DNA of 64,000 nucleotides from Brevibacterium antiquum CNRZ 918. GTDB taxonomy: Bacteria; Actinomycetota; Actinomycetes; Actinomycetales; Brevibacteriaceae. Position 1 is the first letter of the stretch; every line of letters begins with the position of its first letter. The DNA lies in the NCBI RefSeq assembly GCF_900169145.1, contig NZ_FXZD01000002.1, positions 248,001 through 312,000 on the forward strand, given 5' to 3'. A program made the translations under genes and the position numbers. This document shows, in pieces, positions 19,617 through 28,847 of this stretch. The notes beneath the pieces were generated by a model. The model was not told the DNA's origin and made no database searches. It saw only the letters and a list, made by a program, of their open reading frames with translations.

Positions 19617-20741
19617 TCAGTCCAGGTGGCCGGTGGCCATGAATTCGTCGAGGCGGGCACGGTAGCCGGTGGTGTCGAGTCCGGCTTCTGCCAGCCAGTC
19701 CTGCGAATAGTACTTGTCGAGGTAGCGCTCGCCAGGATCACAGATCAGGGACACCAGACTGCCTGACTGTCCGGCAGCCTTCATCTGCGACACGATGCGG
19801 AAGGCGGCCCACAGGCCGGTGCCCGTCGAGGCTCCGGCACGGCGCCCGATGAGTTTTTCGAGCAGTTGAATCGACGCGATCGAGGCCGCATCGGGGACAT
19901 GCATCATCCGGTCGATGCTCGAGGGGATGAAGCTCGCCTCGACCCGCTGGCGTCCGATGCCCTCGATCCGGGAGCCGGTGTCGGTCGCCGCGGCCGGATT
20001 GTGGTCGCGCCATCCGGCGAAGAATGCTGAATTGTCCGGATCGGCCACGCAGATGCCTGTGGCGCGACCGGTGTAGCGAACATACCTGGCCAGGGTCGCC
20101 GAGGTGCCGCCCGTTCCGGCGGTGGCGACGATCCAGGCCGGTTCGGGGTGCTGTTCGTTCGACATCTGGTCAAAGATCGACTCGGCGATGTTGTTGTTGC
20201 CGCGCCAATCCGTGGCCCGTTCGGCATACGTGAACTGGTCCATGTAGTGACCGCCGGACTCCGCAGCTAGCTGTGCAGCGACCTCGTAGACCTCATTGGC
20301 GTTGTCAACGAAATGGCAGGTGCCTCCATAGAACTCGATGAGGGAGATCTTCTGGGCACTCGTGGAGCGAGCCATGACTGCGATGAACGGGACGCCGATG
20401 AGCTGAGCGAAATACGCCTCGGAGACCGCGGTCGATCCGCTGGAGGCCTCCACGACCGGGCGACCGGGACGAATCCACCCATTGCACAGCGCATGGAGGA
20501 ACAGTGACCGAGCCAGCCGGTGTTTGAGTGACCCGGTGGGATGGCTGGATTCGTCCTTGAGGTAGAGGTCGATCCCCCACTCGGCCGGCAGCGGAACATG
20601 GAGCAGATGCGTATCCGACGATCTCTTGGCATCCGACTGCACGGCTCTGATCGCGCCCGACAGCCAGCGGCGAGCCTCCGGGTCGTAGCGGTCGATGTCC
20701 TCTTCGGCAGCAGCGGGTGAGCGATCCTGTGTGTCCGTCAT
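19617..20741 (-). CDS. PLP-dependent cysteine synthase-fold enzyme (Cds1-like)
   Basis: This 374-residue fold-type II PLP enzyme carries the PLP lysine K73 in [11 protein letters not shown] and the phosphate-binding loop [15 protein letters not shown]. The [14 protein letters not shown] segment is substrate-binding. It resembles the actinobacterial L-cysteine desulfhydrase Cds1 rather than CysK or CysM, because the N-terminus is longer and GSLKHRL replaces the SVKDR motif. It would degrade L-cysteine to sulfide, pyruvate and ammonia; this is inferred from family likeness. The start ATG 20741 is preferred to an in-frame ATG seven codons earlier. Confidence 0.75.
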   Translation of the reverse strand: MTDTQDRSPAAAEEDIDRYDPEARRWLSGAIRAVQSDAKRSSDTHLLHVPLPAEWGIDLYLKDESSHPTGSLKHRLARSLFLHALCNGWIRPGRPVVEASSGSTAVSEAYFAQLIGVPFIAVMARSTSAQKISLIEFYGGTCHFVDNANEVYEVAAQLAAESGGHYMDQFTYAERATDWRGNNNIAESIFDQMSNEQHPEPAWIVATAGTGGTSATLARYVRYTGRATGICVADPDNSAFFAGWRDHNPAAATDTGSRIEGIGRQRVEASFIPSSIDRMMHVPDAASIASIQLLEKLIGRRAGASTGTGLWAAFRIVSQMKAAGQSGSLVSLICDPGERYLDKYYSQDWLAEAGLDTTGYRARLDEFMATGHLD

Positions 20742-20777
20742 GCCCACGAGCTTATGGGACAAGCCCGCTGCTGGCGA

Positions 20778-21275
20778 TCACCGTCCTTCCGCAAGCAGCC
20801 TGTCGAGCTTGTCATAGCCTTCGACGATGCCCTGCTCCATACCCGAGGCGACCATGCCGTCGCGGGACTGAAGCGAGTCGAAGATCGATGTCGAGCTCAG
20901 TCGGGTCCGCCCATCGCCGAGGTCGCTCAGCGTGAGGATTTCCAGGCTCACCGCATCCGGGAAGCCCTCGAAGGTGAACGTCTGGACGATGCGTTCGTTC
21001 GTCCGAATTTCGTGGAATGAACCGAAGAAGCCGTATTCGCCGGAGTCATCGGTTGATACGTAGCTCCAGCGTCCACCTGTCTGTGCGTCCCATTCGCGGA
21101 TCGTGCTCGTGATCGTGTCCGGTCCGCACCATTTGACGAAGAGCTCCGGATCCGTGTGGGCACGGAACACCTTGTCCGGAGTGGCGGCGAAGTCGCGGGT
21201 GATCGAGACGGTCTGAGCCCCTTCCGGGACGTCGAGGTGCAGGGTCGAATAGTCGGTGTCGTCTGTGGTGGTCAT
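20778..21275 (-). CDS. SRPBCC (AHSA1-like) domain protein
   Basis: This 165-residue protein has the AHSA1 pattern: ITRDFAATPDKVFRAHTDPELFVKWCGP, read in parts, then REWDAQTGGRWSYV and GYDKLDRLLAEG at the end. It belongs to the helix-grip ligand-binding fold. The ArsR gene lies directly upstream with one base between stop and start, so the two form a co-translated pair like the one at 14191-14953. The ligand is unknown. Confidence 0.87.
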   Translation of the reverse strand: MTTTDDTDYSTLHLDVPEGAQTVSITRDFAATPDKVFRAHTDPELFVKWCGPDTITSTIREWDAQTGGRWSYVSTDDSGEYGFFGSFHEIRTNERIVQTFTFEGFPDAVSLEILTLSDLGDGRTRLSSTSIFDSLQSRDGMVASGMEQGIVEGYDKLDRLLAEGR

Positions 21276-21276
21276 G

Positions 21277-21651
21277 TCATGCTCCTGTGCGTGAGTTTTC
21301 TGGGGAATCTGTTGCAGGGGCGGCTGAAGAGTCGGTGTCCATGGTGTCCAGGACTGCGTCGAGGCGTTGATAGCGCTCTTCGGCCTGCTGCCTGTATCTC
21401 TCGATCCATTTGGTCATCAGATCGAACACGTTGTCTTCGAGGTGGACCGGTCTGCGCTGAGCCTCCCGGGTGCGAGTGACCAGTCCCGAATCTTCGAGCA
21501 CCTTGAGGTGCTTCGACACGGCCTGAACGCTGACCTCATAGGGTGCGGCGAGTTCATTGACCGTGGCGTCGGCGACGGACAGTCGGGCCACCATGTCTCT
21601 GCGTGTGGGGTCGGCCAGGGCGGCGAACACCTTTGTCAGCTGGTCTGTCAC
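21277..21651 (-). CDS. ArsR-family regulator
   Basis: This 124-residue regulator opens with KVFAALADPTRRDMVARL. The recognition helix is YEVSVQAVSKHLKVLEDSGLV, followed by a wing with RRPVHLED and a C-terminal helix ending WIERYRQQAEERY. These are hallmarks of the ArsR proteins paired with AHSA1 proteins. Paired palindromic sites lie immediately upstream at 21667-21734, consistent with autoregulation. No metal-site cysteines are present. Confidence 0.88.
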   Translation of the reverse strand: MTDQLTKVFAALADPTRRDMVARLSVADATVNELAAPYEVSVQAVSKHLKVLEDSGLVTRTREAQRRPVHLEDNVFDLMTKWIERYRQQAEERYQRLDAVLDTMDTDSSAAPATDSPENSRTGA

Positions 21652-21666
21652 TGGACCTCCGATCCG

Positions 21667-21734
21667 TATTCAACTCATTGGTTGGATACCACTGTAGAAT
21701 GATGTGAGTATGTAATCAACCATTTCATTGAATA
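21667..21734. promoter_or_regulatory. Paired CAAC/GTTG operator-like sites upstream of ArsR
   Basis: TATTCAACTCATTGGTTG at 21667-21684 and CAACCATTTCATTGAATA at 21717-21734 are inverted copies agreeing at 14 of 18 positions. Their CAAC/GTTG pairs are typical of ArsR-type operators. The segment is AT-rich and lies in the ArsR promoter. Confidence 0.65.
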
Positions 21735-21968
21735 AGTTTTTCGCAGGCCTCAAGCACGCCACCTGGCCAGTGCTGATGTCTCCCGTTTGGGATGTGGACA
21801 GTGTGGGACAACCGATTTCGCAGTCGCGAATTCCGCCGAGCACCGCCTCGGCGAGGTGAGACTGTCGTATGGTCGCTGTAGCGACAGTGTGGGGTCAGGG
21901 CTCACTGCCATGGTCGATGATTGACGGTGTCGGCACCCATACGCAGGAAAGACGACGATGTCTGGGGA

Positions 21969-23423
21969 ATGATGATGGCAACTTTGCGACAGCAGCTGTT
22001 CCGAGTGAAACCAGTCCCGCAGCAGGGCGAGGAAACGGGCAGCGATCTCAAACGCACTATCGGCCTGTTCTCACTGACCATGATCGGCGTCGGCTCGACC
22101 ATCGGCACCGGCATCTTCTTCATCCTCTCCGAATCCGTGCCCGTCGCAGGGCCTGCGGTCATCTGGTCCTTCGTCATCGCCGGTCTCGTCGCGGGCCTCG
22201 CGGTCATCTGCTATGCGGAACTGGCCGGCAGCGTGCCCGTCTCCGGCTCCTCCTACTCCTATGCCTATGCGACGCTCGGGGAGCTGCCGGCGATGGGGGT
22301 CGCGGCCTGCCTTCTCCTCGAATACGGCGTTGCAGGAGCCGCGGTCGCCGTGGGCTGGTCGCAGTATGTCAACCAGCTGCTGTTCAACCTCTTCGGGTTC
22401 GAGATCCCGCACGCCTTGGCCTATGCCCCGGAGGAGGGCGGGATCGTCAACCTGCCAGCGATCGTGCTGCTGGCCATGTGCTGCTTCCTGCTGGTCCGCG
22501 GCACGGGCGAATCGGTCGTCATCAACACCGTCATGGTGTGCACGAAGATCGGCGTTCTCCTCTTCTTCGTACTTGTCGGAGTCACCGGCTGGAACGTCGA
22601 CAACTTCGCCGACTTCGCGCCCTTCGGCTTCTCCGGGGTGGTGGCAGGCTCGGGCCTGATCTTCTTCAGCTACGTCGGCATGGACGCTGTGGCCACCGCC
22701 GGTGATGAGACGAAGAACCCGAAGAAGACCATGCCCCGGGCACTCATCTCAGCTCTCATCATCGTCACCACTGTCTACGTTCTCGTGGCGATCGCGGCGC
22801 TGTCGGCTCAGCCGTGGCAGGAGTTCGACGGGCAGACGGCCGGCCTGTCGGCGATCCTCGAGAACATCGTCGGCGCCCAATGGCCGGGCACCATCGTCGC
22901 CGCCGGCGCCGTGATCTCGATCTTCTCCGTCACTCTCGTCTCGATCTACGGTCAGACCCGGATCCTGTTCACCATGTCACGCGACGGAATGATGCCCAAG
23001 CTCTTCGGCGAGGTCAATCCGCGCACGCTGACCCCGGTCAAGGGCACGATCATCGTGACCGTGGTCATCGCCATTCTGGCAGGGTTCATCCCGTTGAATT
23101 TTCTCGCCGAGATGACGAGCATCGGCACCCTCGTCGCCTTCATCGTCGTGTCCCTGGCCGTCATCATCCTGCGTGTGCGCGAACCCGACCTCGAACGCGG
23201 CTTCAAGGTGCCCTTCTATCCGGTCCTGCCGGTGCTCGCGATCATCGGCTGCCTCTGGATCATCAGCAACCTGCAGATCATCACCATCGTCGTCTTCCTC
23301 ATCTGGACGGCGGTCGTCCTCGGCCTGTACCTCATCTTCGGCCGCAGATCCTCGGTGCTGGGCAAGCAGCGGGCAGCACATGACAACATCGACGGATCCG
23401 ATTCAACGGGAGGCAGACAATGA
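21969..23423 (+). CDS. APC-family amino acid permease (cationic amino acid type)
   Basis: This integral membrane protein of about 484 residues has roughly 12 TM segments. The APC TM1 glycine motif is visible (GVGSTIGTGIFFILS). Other family segments are FSYVGMDAVATAGDETKNPKKTMP and RILFTMSRDGMMP, read in parts. It would import an amino acid, probably cationic by likeness to CAT-type carriers. Three consecutive ATGs at 21969-21977 make the start ambiguous; an in-frame TTG at 21921 lacks support. The stop overlaps the next gene start (ATGA), linking it to a UspA protein, a common coupling for APC permeases. Confidence 0.88.
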   Translation: MMMATLRQQLFRVKPVPQQGEETGSDLKRTIGLFSLTMIGVGSTIGTGIFFILSESVPVAGPAVIWSFVIAGLVAGLAVICYAELAGSVPVSGSSYSYAYATLGELPAMGVAACLLLEYGVAGAAVAVGWSQYVNQLLFNLFGFEIPHALAYAPEEGGIVNLPAIVLLAMCCFLLVRGTGESVVINTVMVCTKIGVLLFFVLVGVTGWNVDNFADFAPFGFSGVVAGSGLIFFSYVGMDAVATAGDETKNPKKTMPRALISALIIVTTVYVLVAIAALSAQPWQEFDGQTAGLSAILENIVGAQWPGTIVAAGAVISIFSVTLVSIYGQTRILFTMSRDGMMPKLFGEVNPRTLTPVKGTIIVTVVIAILAGFIPLNFLAEMTSIGTLVAFIVVSLAVIILRVREPDLERGFKVPFYPVLPVLAIIGCLWIISNLQIITIVVFLIWTAVVLGLYLIFGRRSSVLGKQRAAHDNIDGSDSTGGRQ

Positions 23424-24349
23424 GCATCGTCGTCGGCATCGCACCAGGTCAGGACAATCGGCCAGCAGTTGAGTTGGGGATCGTGCTCGCACGGTCCTAC
23501 GGGCACCGGCTCGTCGCGGCGGCCATCGATTCCGCCGCCTGGCCGATGAGTCCCGCGCTCTTCGACAGTGAGTACCAGAAGAAGCTTCGCAGTGTCGCCG
23601 AGGCTGCCCTGGACGAGGTCCGGGCGCTCCTTCCCGATGACATCGAGTCCCAATGCCTCGTCCACAGTGCCCGCTCATCGCGACGTGGACTGCTCGAGGT
23701 GTGCCGAGAGGAAAGTGCCTTCCGCCTCGTCGTGGGCCCCGCGGCTGATGGAAAGCCGGGCCGGATCGCACTGGGCTCCGTCTCCACCGGACTGCTGCAC
23801 AGCGCCAGCCTGCCGGTGGCGCTGGCGCCGGTCGGATACCGGGCTGCACCGGGGGCTCGGCTGCGGCGGATCACTGCCGCGTACAGCGGTTCGTCCACCT
23901 CGGCGGACCTCATCCTCGGGGCAGCGGTGGTCTCTGCAGAGTCCGGCGTGGACTTCCGCATCGCCTCGTTCGCACCCCGGTCGCGGGTGATTTCGGCGGC
24001 AGGCGTGGGACTCGATGTCGAATCCAGCGTCATCGACGAATGGGTCAAAGTGATCCGGCGAGAAACTGACGAGATCCTATGCTCGATCGATCAGCTGCAG
24101 ATCAAGCCGGGCGAGACCGATGTGGCCATCGGCACGGGGCCCAGCTGGGCCGGTGCGCTGACCGATGTGGACTGGGAAGATCCCGAAGTCATGATGCTCG
24201 GCTCATCCGGTCTCGGGGCGTTCAAGCGGGTGTCCCTGGGCAGTCACGCCATGCGGATTCTGCAGCACTCGCCGGTTCCGATCGTCGTCGTCCCCAGGCG
24301 GGCGAGATCCGATTACACGGCCTCTGCCGTCGACGGTGCGGGGGAGTAG
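23420..24349 (+). CDS. Universal stress protein (UspA), tandem domains
   Basis: This 309-residue protein consists of two UspA domains. The second ends with the characteristic LGSSGLGAFKRVSLGSHAMRI and HSPVPIVVVPR tail. The first has a weaker GPAADGKPGRIALGSVST segment, so nucleotide binding there is less certain. It overlaps the permease gene by four bases and is likely a cytoplasmic partner or regulator of that transporter, an inference from coupling seen in other bacteria. Confidence 0.85.
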   Translation: MSIVVGIAPGQDNRPAVELGIVLARSYGHRLVAAAIDSAAWPMSPALFDSEYQKKLRSVAEAALDEVRALLPDDIESQCLVHSARSSRRGLLEVCREESAFRLVVGPAADGKPGRIALGSVSTGLLHSASLPVALAPVGYRAAPGARLRRITAAYSGSSTSADLILGAAVVSAESGVDFRIASFAPRSRVISAAGVGLDVESSVIDEWVKVIRRETDEILCSIDQLQIKPGETDVAIGTGPSWAGALTDVDWEDPEVMMLGSSGLGAFKRVSLGSHAMRILQHSPVPIVVVPRRARSDYTASAVDGAGE

Positions 24350-24399
24350 GAGGCCAGGCCGGCGTGTTCGCGCGCCCGCACTGTGTGGGTCACACAAAA

Positions 24400-24426
24400 C
24401 AAGTGTCCAATACTTGAACTATTCAA
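24400..24426. promoter_or_regulatory. Two overlapping palindromes upstream of the FAH-family gene
   Basis: CAAGT-N7-ACTTG (24400-24416) is followed without a gap by TTGAA-CTA-TTCAA (24414-24426). This lies in the only AT-rich part of the 180-bp gap before 24530. It is probably an operator for an unlinked regulator, because no regulator gene adjoins this cluster. Confidence 0.5.
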
Positions 24427-24529
24427 ACTTAGAATGTGAGACGCCGCTACCGTGGTTCCACAGGCTAGCATAGCGCGTCCGGCCAACGACGGCCGGATGC
24501 CAGAGCCTGGTGAACACGAGAGGAACCGT

Positions 24530-25381
24530 ATGGAATTGCTGCGCTTGGGCCCCATCGGCCACGAGATCCCGGTAGTGCATGACGACGACGTCCACTACGA
24601 TCTGCGCCCCCTGACCACCGACATCGACGGCGAGTTCTTCGCCGACGACGGCATCACACGAGTCCGCGCCGCACTGGACGAAGGTGGCCTCGAGCCACTC
24701 GACTCAGCGCAGACGCTGCGCATCGGCGCCCCGATCGCACGGCCCTCGGCCGTGGTGTGCGTGGGCATGAACTACGCGGCGCATGCCAAGGAGGCCGGAG
24801 GCGAGCCACCCGAGCGCCCCGTCGTCTTCTTCAAGATGCCCTCGACGATTGCTGGCCCCTATGACCGACTCGAGTTGCCGCCCTATGCCACGAAGGCCGA
24901 CTGGGAGGTCGAGCTGGGACTGGTCATCGGCACACGAGCCTTCCGAGTCGCCTCGGCGAAGGAGGCGTATTCGCATGTGGCCGGCTATGTGCTGGCCAAC
25001 GACCTGTCCGAACGCAGGTTCCAGATCGAGGAATCCGGCGGTCAGTGGTCGAAGGGGAAGAACCTTCCCGGTTTCACTCCACTGGGTCCGTGGATCAGGC
25101 CCGCAGCTGAGGTGGACCCCGGGTCCCTGCGGCTGCGCAGCTGGGTCAATGGCCAGGTGCGCCAGGATTCGTCGACGAGCGACCTGATCTTCGACGTCGG
25201 GCAGATCATCCATCAGCTCAGCCAGACGATGCCCTTCGAACCCGGCGACGTGATCCTGACCGGCACGCCCCAGGGTGTGGCGTTGTCCGGGAAGTTCCCG
25301 TTCTTGGCCGATGACGACCTCGTGGAGGTGGAGATCGACGGCCTCGGGCGGCACCGGCAGGTCGTGACCGTCACTCAGTGA
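24530..25381 (+). CDS. Fumarylacetoacetate hydrolase family protein
   Basis: This 283-residue enzyme has the FAH C-terminal domain. VGMNYAAHAKEAG is the start of the catalytic fold. The metal-site glutamate pair lies in DWEVELGLVIG, with the aspartate in ANDLSERRFQ, and GDVILTGTPQGVA is near the end. Members hydrolyse or decarboxylate acylpyruvates and related 2-oxo acids. ATG 24530 follows GAGAGGAACC and is preferred over upstream in-frame ATGs. It leads a block with CoA-transferase and HMG-CoA lyase genes, which suggests a carboxylic acid degradation route. The actual substrate is not deducible. Confidence 0.87.
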   Translation: MELLRLGPIGHEIPVVHDDDVHYDLRPLTTDIDGEFFADDGITRVRAALDEGGLEPLDSAQTLRIGAPIARPSAVVCVGMNYAAHAKEAGGEPPERPVVFFKMPSTIAGPYDRLELPPYATKADWEVELGLVIGTRAFRVASAKEAYSHVAGYVLANDLSERRFQIEESGGQWSKGKNLPGFTPLGPWIRPAAEVDPGSLRLRSWVNGQVRQDSSTSDLIFDVGQIIHQLSQTMPFEPGDVILTGTPQGVALSGKFPFLADDDLVEVEIDGLGRHRQVVTVTQ

Positions 25382-25579
25382 CGTGGGTGTGGAGACATGG
25401 CAGAGGGGCGCTGCTCCGGACTCCCCGCGTAATGAAATGTCGCCGTTGATCGTGCTGGCCTGGCACTATTGCAGACAGGCATGACTCGGTGCAGGCCGCA
25501 CGGCACAGAGCGCCCGGGGCCCATCGGGGCGCGGGCAGGCGAGCAGATCCGAGACCGATCGACGAACAGGAGCATCGAC

Positions 25580-26827
25580 ATGAGCGCACGTCGTCTTCCA
25601 CTGACCGGTGTGCGAGTCCTCGAACTCGGCAACTACATCGCGGCACCCACAGCCGGGCGCATGCTTGCCGACTTCGGCGCGGAGGTCATCAAGATCGAGC
25701 GCCCCGACACGGGTGACGAGCTTCGCAACTGGCGTCTCAAACAGGGCACCACCTCGATGCTCTATCGGACCATCAACCGCAACAAGAAGTCCGTCGTGCT
25801 CGATCTGCGCTCGGAGGAGGGCCGGGCCTCAGCCCTCGAACTCGTGCGCCGGTCCGACATCGTGCTCGAGAACTTCCGTCCCGGGACCATCGAGAAGTGG
25901 GGGCTGGGACCCGAGGTGCTCGAAGAGACCAATCCCGACATCATCCTCGTCCGGATCTCCGCCTTCGGCCAGACCGGGCCCATGTCCGAACGTCCGGGTT
26001 TCGCCGCCGTTGCCGAAGGCTACTCCGGGTTCCGCGAACTCGTCGGTGACCCCGATCGGCCGCCGGTGCGAGTGGGTGTCTCGATCGGCGACTCCATCGC
26101 CGGGATGCAGGCCGCGTTCGGTGCGGTGATGATGCTCTTCGATCGTCAGCGGCAGAAGATCACCGGTGCTGCTGAGGCGGTTGTCGGCTCTGATCACAGC
26201 TTCGAAGGCGGAGGCCCGCTGGCCGATCGCACGGTCGACGTGGCACTCAACGAAGCCATGTTCTCCGTCATGGAGTCACTCGTCCCCGACTACTCCGCGT
26301 TCGGTGAGATGCGCACACGAACCGGCGGCCGGATGGAGGGCATCGCGCCGTCGAACGGCTACCTCTGCGCCGGGGGCAAGTCCGTGGTCATCGCCGGCAA
26401 CGGAGACGGAATCTACAGACGCCTCATGGACGCCGTCGACCGTCCGGACCTGGGCGAAGACCCCGACCTGCAGACCAATGCCGGACGGTGGGAGCGACGA
26501 GAGGAACTCGACGAGGTCATCGGTGCCTGGTGTGCGAAGCGCGATGTCGCCGAGGTGGTCGAGACTTTGGAGGCCGCGGGCGTTCCAGCCGGGCCGATCT
26601 ACACCGCCGAAGACCTCGTGGCCGATGAGCAGCTCGCAGCGCGCGGCATGATCCAGCACCTCGATGTCTCGACCGGCGAAGAGATGCTCAGCGATGTCGC
26701 CTTCCCGGGAATCACCCCGGTCATCGGCGGCTCATCGATCCCGATCGACCACCTCGGCCCGGATCTGGGCGAACACACCGACGAAGTGCTCGAGCAGCTC
26801 GGCGGGAAGCTGCCCGAACACGACTGA
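25580..26827 (+). CDS. Family III CoA-transferase (CaiB/BaiF type)
   Basis: This 415-residue enzyme would transfer CoA between carboxylic acids through an aspartyl intermediate. The N-terminal LPLTGVRVLELGNYIAAPTAG, read in parts, and DFGAEVIKIERP are family signatures. The candidate catalytic Asp lies in GVSIGDSIAGM, and NRNKKSVVLDL follows the usual pattern. The length matches full-size relatives. ATG 25580 is preceded by CAGGAGC. The neighbouring HMG-CoA lyase suggests it forms a branched dicarboxylic acyl-CoA substrate for the lyase. Confidence 0.87.
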   Translation: MSARRLPLTGVRVLELGNYIAAPTAGRMLADFGAEVIKIERPDTGDELRNWRLKQGTTSMLYRTINRNKKSVVLDLRSEEGRASALELVRRSDIVLENFRPGTIEKWGLGPEVLEETNPDIILVRISAFGQTGPMSERPGFAAVAEGYSGFRELVGDPDRPPVRVGVSIGDSIAGMQAAFGAVMMLFDRQRQKITGAAEAVVGSDHSFEGGGPLADRTVDVALNEAMFSVMESLVPDYSAFGEMRTRTGGRMEGIAPSNGYLCAGGKSVVIAGNGDGIYRRLMDAVDRPDLGEDPDLQTNAGRWERREELDEVIGAWCAKRDVAEVVETLEAAGVPAGPIYTAEDLVADEQLAARGMIQHLDVSTGEEMLSDVAFPGITPVIGGSSIPIDHLGPDLGEHTDEVLEQLGGKLPEHD

Positions 26828-26830
26828 ATA

Positions 26831-26863
26831 ATCACGACAGTCTTGGGCGATCACGACAGTCTT
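26831..26863. repeat. Direct repeat ATCACGACAGTCTT x2
   Basis: ATCACGACAGTCTT occurs at 26831-26844 and 26850-26863, separated by GGGCG, just after the CoA-transferase stop. The rest of this 282-bp gap up to the HMG-CoA lyase start shows no gene or obvious hairpin. Confidence 0.7.
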
Positions 26864-27109
26864 AGACGACGCCTCTAGCCAGGGCCGAACACGAGCCTCC
26901 GAGCTGTCGAGACCAGGAGTCCCATTAAACGGGAGTGACCGTCTTCACTTCACGTCCGCTTCTCACATAGCGAGCAATTCGTGTCCGCGCTCACCACGGG
27001 GGACCCGCGAACGGCTATGTTGATGGCAGACGGCAACACGCAAGGGAGCGTGAGGCCGATCTCTTCCCGCTGTCCGGGAAAGAAGCAGGTCAACGAAGGA
27101 GCTCCCACC

Positions 27110-28030
27110 ATGGTTCGGCCCACATCGGTCACGATTCTCGACACAACGCTGCGCGACGGTCTCCAGATCGAAGACGCCATCGTTCCCACCGACGCCAAGG
27201 TCGCACTCGGCGAGCAGCTCATCGCCGCAGGTCTCAAGGAGATCGAGGTCGGATCGTTCGTCAATCCGAAGAAGGTCCCACAGATGGCCGATACAGGAGA
27301 GGTCCTGCAGCGCCTCCAGTCCCACGAGGCCGAAGGCGTCGACTTCTTCACCCTCGTCTTCAACCTCAAGGGTGCTCAGCGTGCCGTCGACGCAGGGGCG
27401 AAGAACATCAAGCTCGTCCTCTCCGCCTCCGAAGGTCACTCGCAGGCGAACTCCGACGCCCCTATCGCCCAGGCCACGCACCGACTCCTCGAAGCCGCGA
27501 CCTTCGCCAAAGACAACGGGGTGCGCTTCGACATCGCCACCGCAGTCAGCTTCATCTGCCCCTTCGACGGAATCACCGATGCCGACCACCTCGTCGAGGT
27601 CCTGCGTCCCTTCGTCGATGCCGGGGCACACGGGGTCGGGGTCGCCGACACCATCGGAAACGCCAACCCATCGCTGGTGGCCAGGAACACCTCGGCGGTC
27701 ATCGAAGCCTTCCCGGGCAATCCGGTCAACCTGCACCTGCACGACACCTACAACTTCGGAATGGCCAACGTCATCGCCGCACTCGACCTCGGAATCTCGA
27801 ACTTCGACGCGGCCATGGGCGGCCTCGGCGGCTGCCCCTTCGCCCCGGGCGCGGCAGGCAACATCGGCACCGATGACCTCGTCCACCTCCTGCACCGCGA
27901 AGGCGTGAACACCGGCGTCGACGTCGAGGCACTCTCGACAATCCGGGAACCGCTGACGGCAGCCGTCGGCCACGAGCTGACGTCGAGCCTGTCCGCGATC
28001 CCCGCCGTCCCGGCGGCCTACCATGCTTGA
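27110..28030 (+). CDS. Hydroxymethylglutaryl-CoA lyase
   Basis: This 306-residue TIM-barrel lyase cleaves 3-hydroxy-3-methylglutaryl-CoA or a close analogue to acetyl-CoA plus an oxo acid. The DTTLRDGLQIE motif holds the metal-binding Asp and catalytic Arg. LHLHDTYNFG provides the His ligands. GGLGGCPFAPGAAGN carries the conserved active-site Cys loop. ATG 27110 follows GAAGGAG. It overlaps the next CoA-transferase gene by eight bases. Without mevalonate or leucine genes in view, it may serve catabolism of a free hydroxy-acid activated by the CoA-transferase. Confidence 0.87.
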   Translation: MVRPTSVTILDTTLRDGLQIEDAIVPTDAKVALGEQLIAAGLKEIEVGSFVNPKKVPQMADTGEVLQRLQSHEAEGVDFFTLVFNLKGAQRAVDAGAKNIKLVLSASEGHSQANSDAPIAQATHRLLEAATFAKDNGVRFDIATAVSFICPFDGITDADHLVEVLRPFVDAGAHGVGVADTIGNANPSLVARNTSAVIEAFPGNPVNLHLHDTYNFGMANVIAALDLGISNFDAAMGGLGGCPFAPGAAGNIGTDDLVHLLHREGVNTGVDVEALSTIREPLTAAVGHELTSSLSAIPAVPAAYHA

Positions 28031-28796
28031 GCAGGGCGAATCCTCGACCGTCGGCGCGGAGGAACTGCCGCTGGCGGGCATCCGCGTCATCGAGTTCTCC
28101 CACATGGTCATGGGGCCCAGCTGCGGGATGATCCTCGCCGACTTGGGCGCCGAGGTGATCAAGGTCGAACCGCGCGGAGCCGGTGACAAGACCCGCTATC
28201 TGCCCGGCTCAGGATCCGGGCTCTTCCCCGCCTTCAACCGCAACAAACAGTCCGTGCAGCTCGACATCGCCGAGGCGGCCGACCGTGACGTCGCCCTGTC
28301 CCTCATCGATTCCGCCGATGTTCTCCTCGAGAACTTCCGCGTCGGGAAGATGGAGTCCATGGGTTACGGCTACGAGGAGCTCGCGCAGCGCAATCCGCGC
28401 CTCATCTACTGCTCCCTCAAGGGATTCCTGTCCGGACCCTACGGCCAGCGCACCGCCCTCGACGAGGTCGTGCAGATGCTCGGCGGCCTCGCCTATATGA
28501 CCGGCCCACCCGGACAGCCGCTGCGTGCCGGAGCCAGCGTCAACGACATCATGGGCGGCATGTTCGGCGTCATCGGCGTGCTCTCTGCACTGCGAGTGCG
28601 TGAACGCACCGGTGAGGGGCAGGTCATCAACTCCGCCCTGTTCGAGAACAACGCCTTCCTCGTCGGCACGCACATGGCGCAGGCTCAGATCAGCGGGGAA
28701 CCGCTGCGTCCGATGCCCACTCGCCGGGCCACCTGGGCCGTCTACGACATCTTCCGCGACAAGCACGGCGCCAGCTGGGGGCTCGAAGAGAGGTGA
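28023..28796 (+). pseudogene. Family III CoA-transferase, C-terminally truncated
   Basis: The first 245 or so residues are a good family III CoA-transferase: LPLAGIRVIEFSHMVMGPSCG and DLGAEVIKVEP in the N-terminal part, NRNKQSVQLDI, and the candidate Asp in GASVNDIMGGM. The frame then stops after DIFRDKHGASWGLEER at 257 residues. Full-size relatives have about 400, and the missing part holds the small-domain and cap region. A deletion ending just before the SNF2 promoter is the simplest explanation. It overlaps the HMG-CoA lyase by eight bases. Confidence 0.75.
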
Positions 28797-28847
28797 GTCG
28801 GGTGCGGTCTGAGGTTTCGTGTCAGCTTGGCGTGAGAAACTGAGGCA

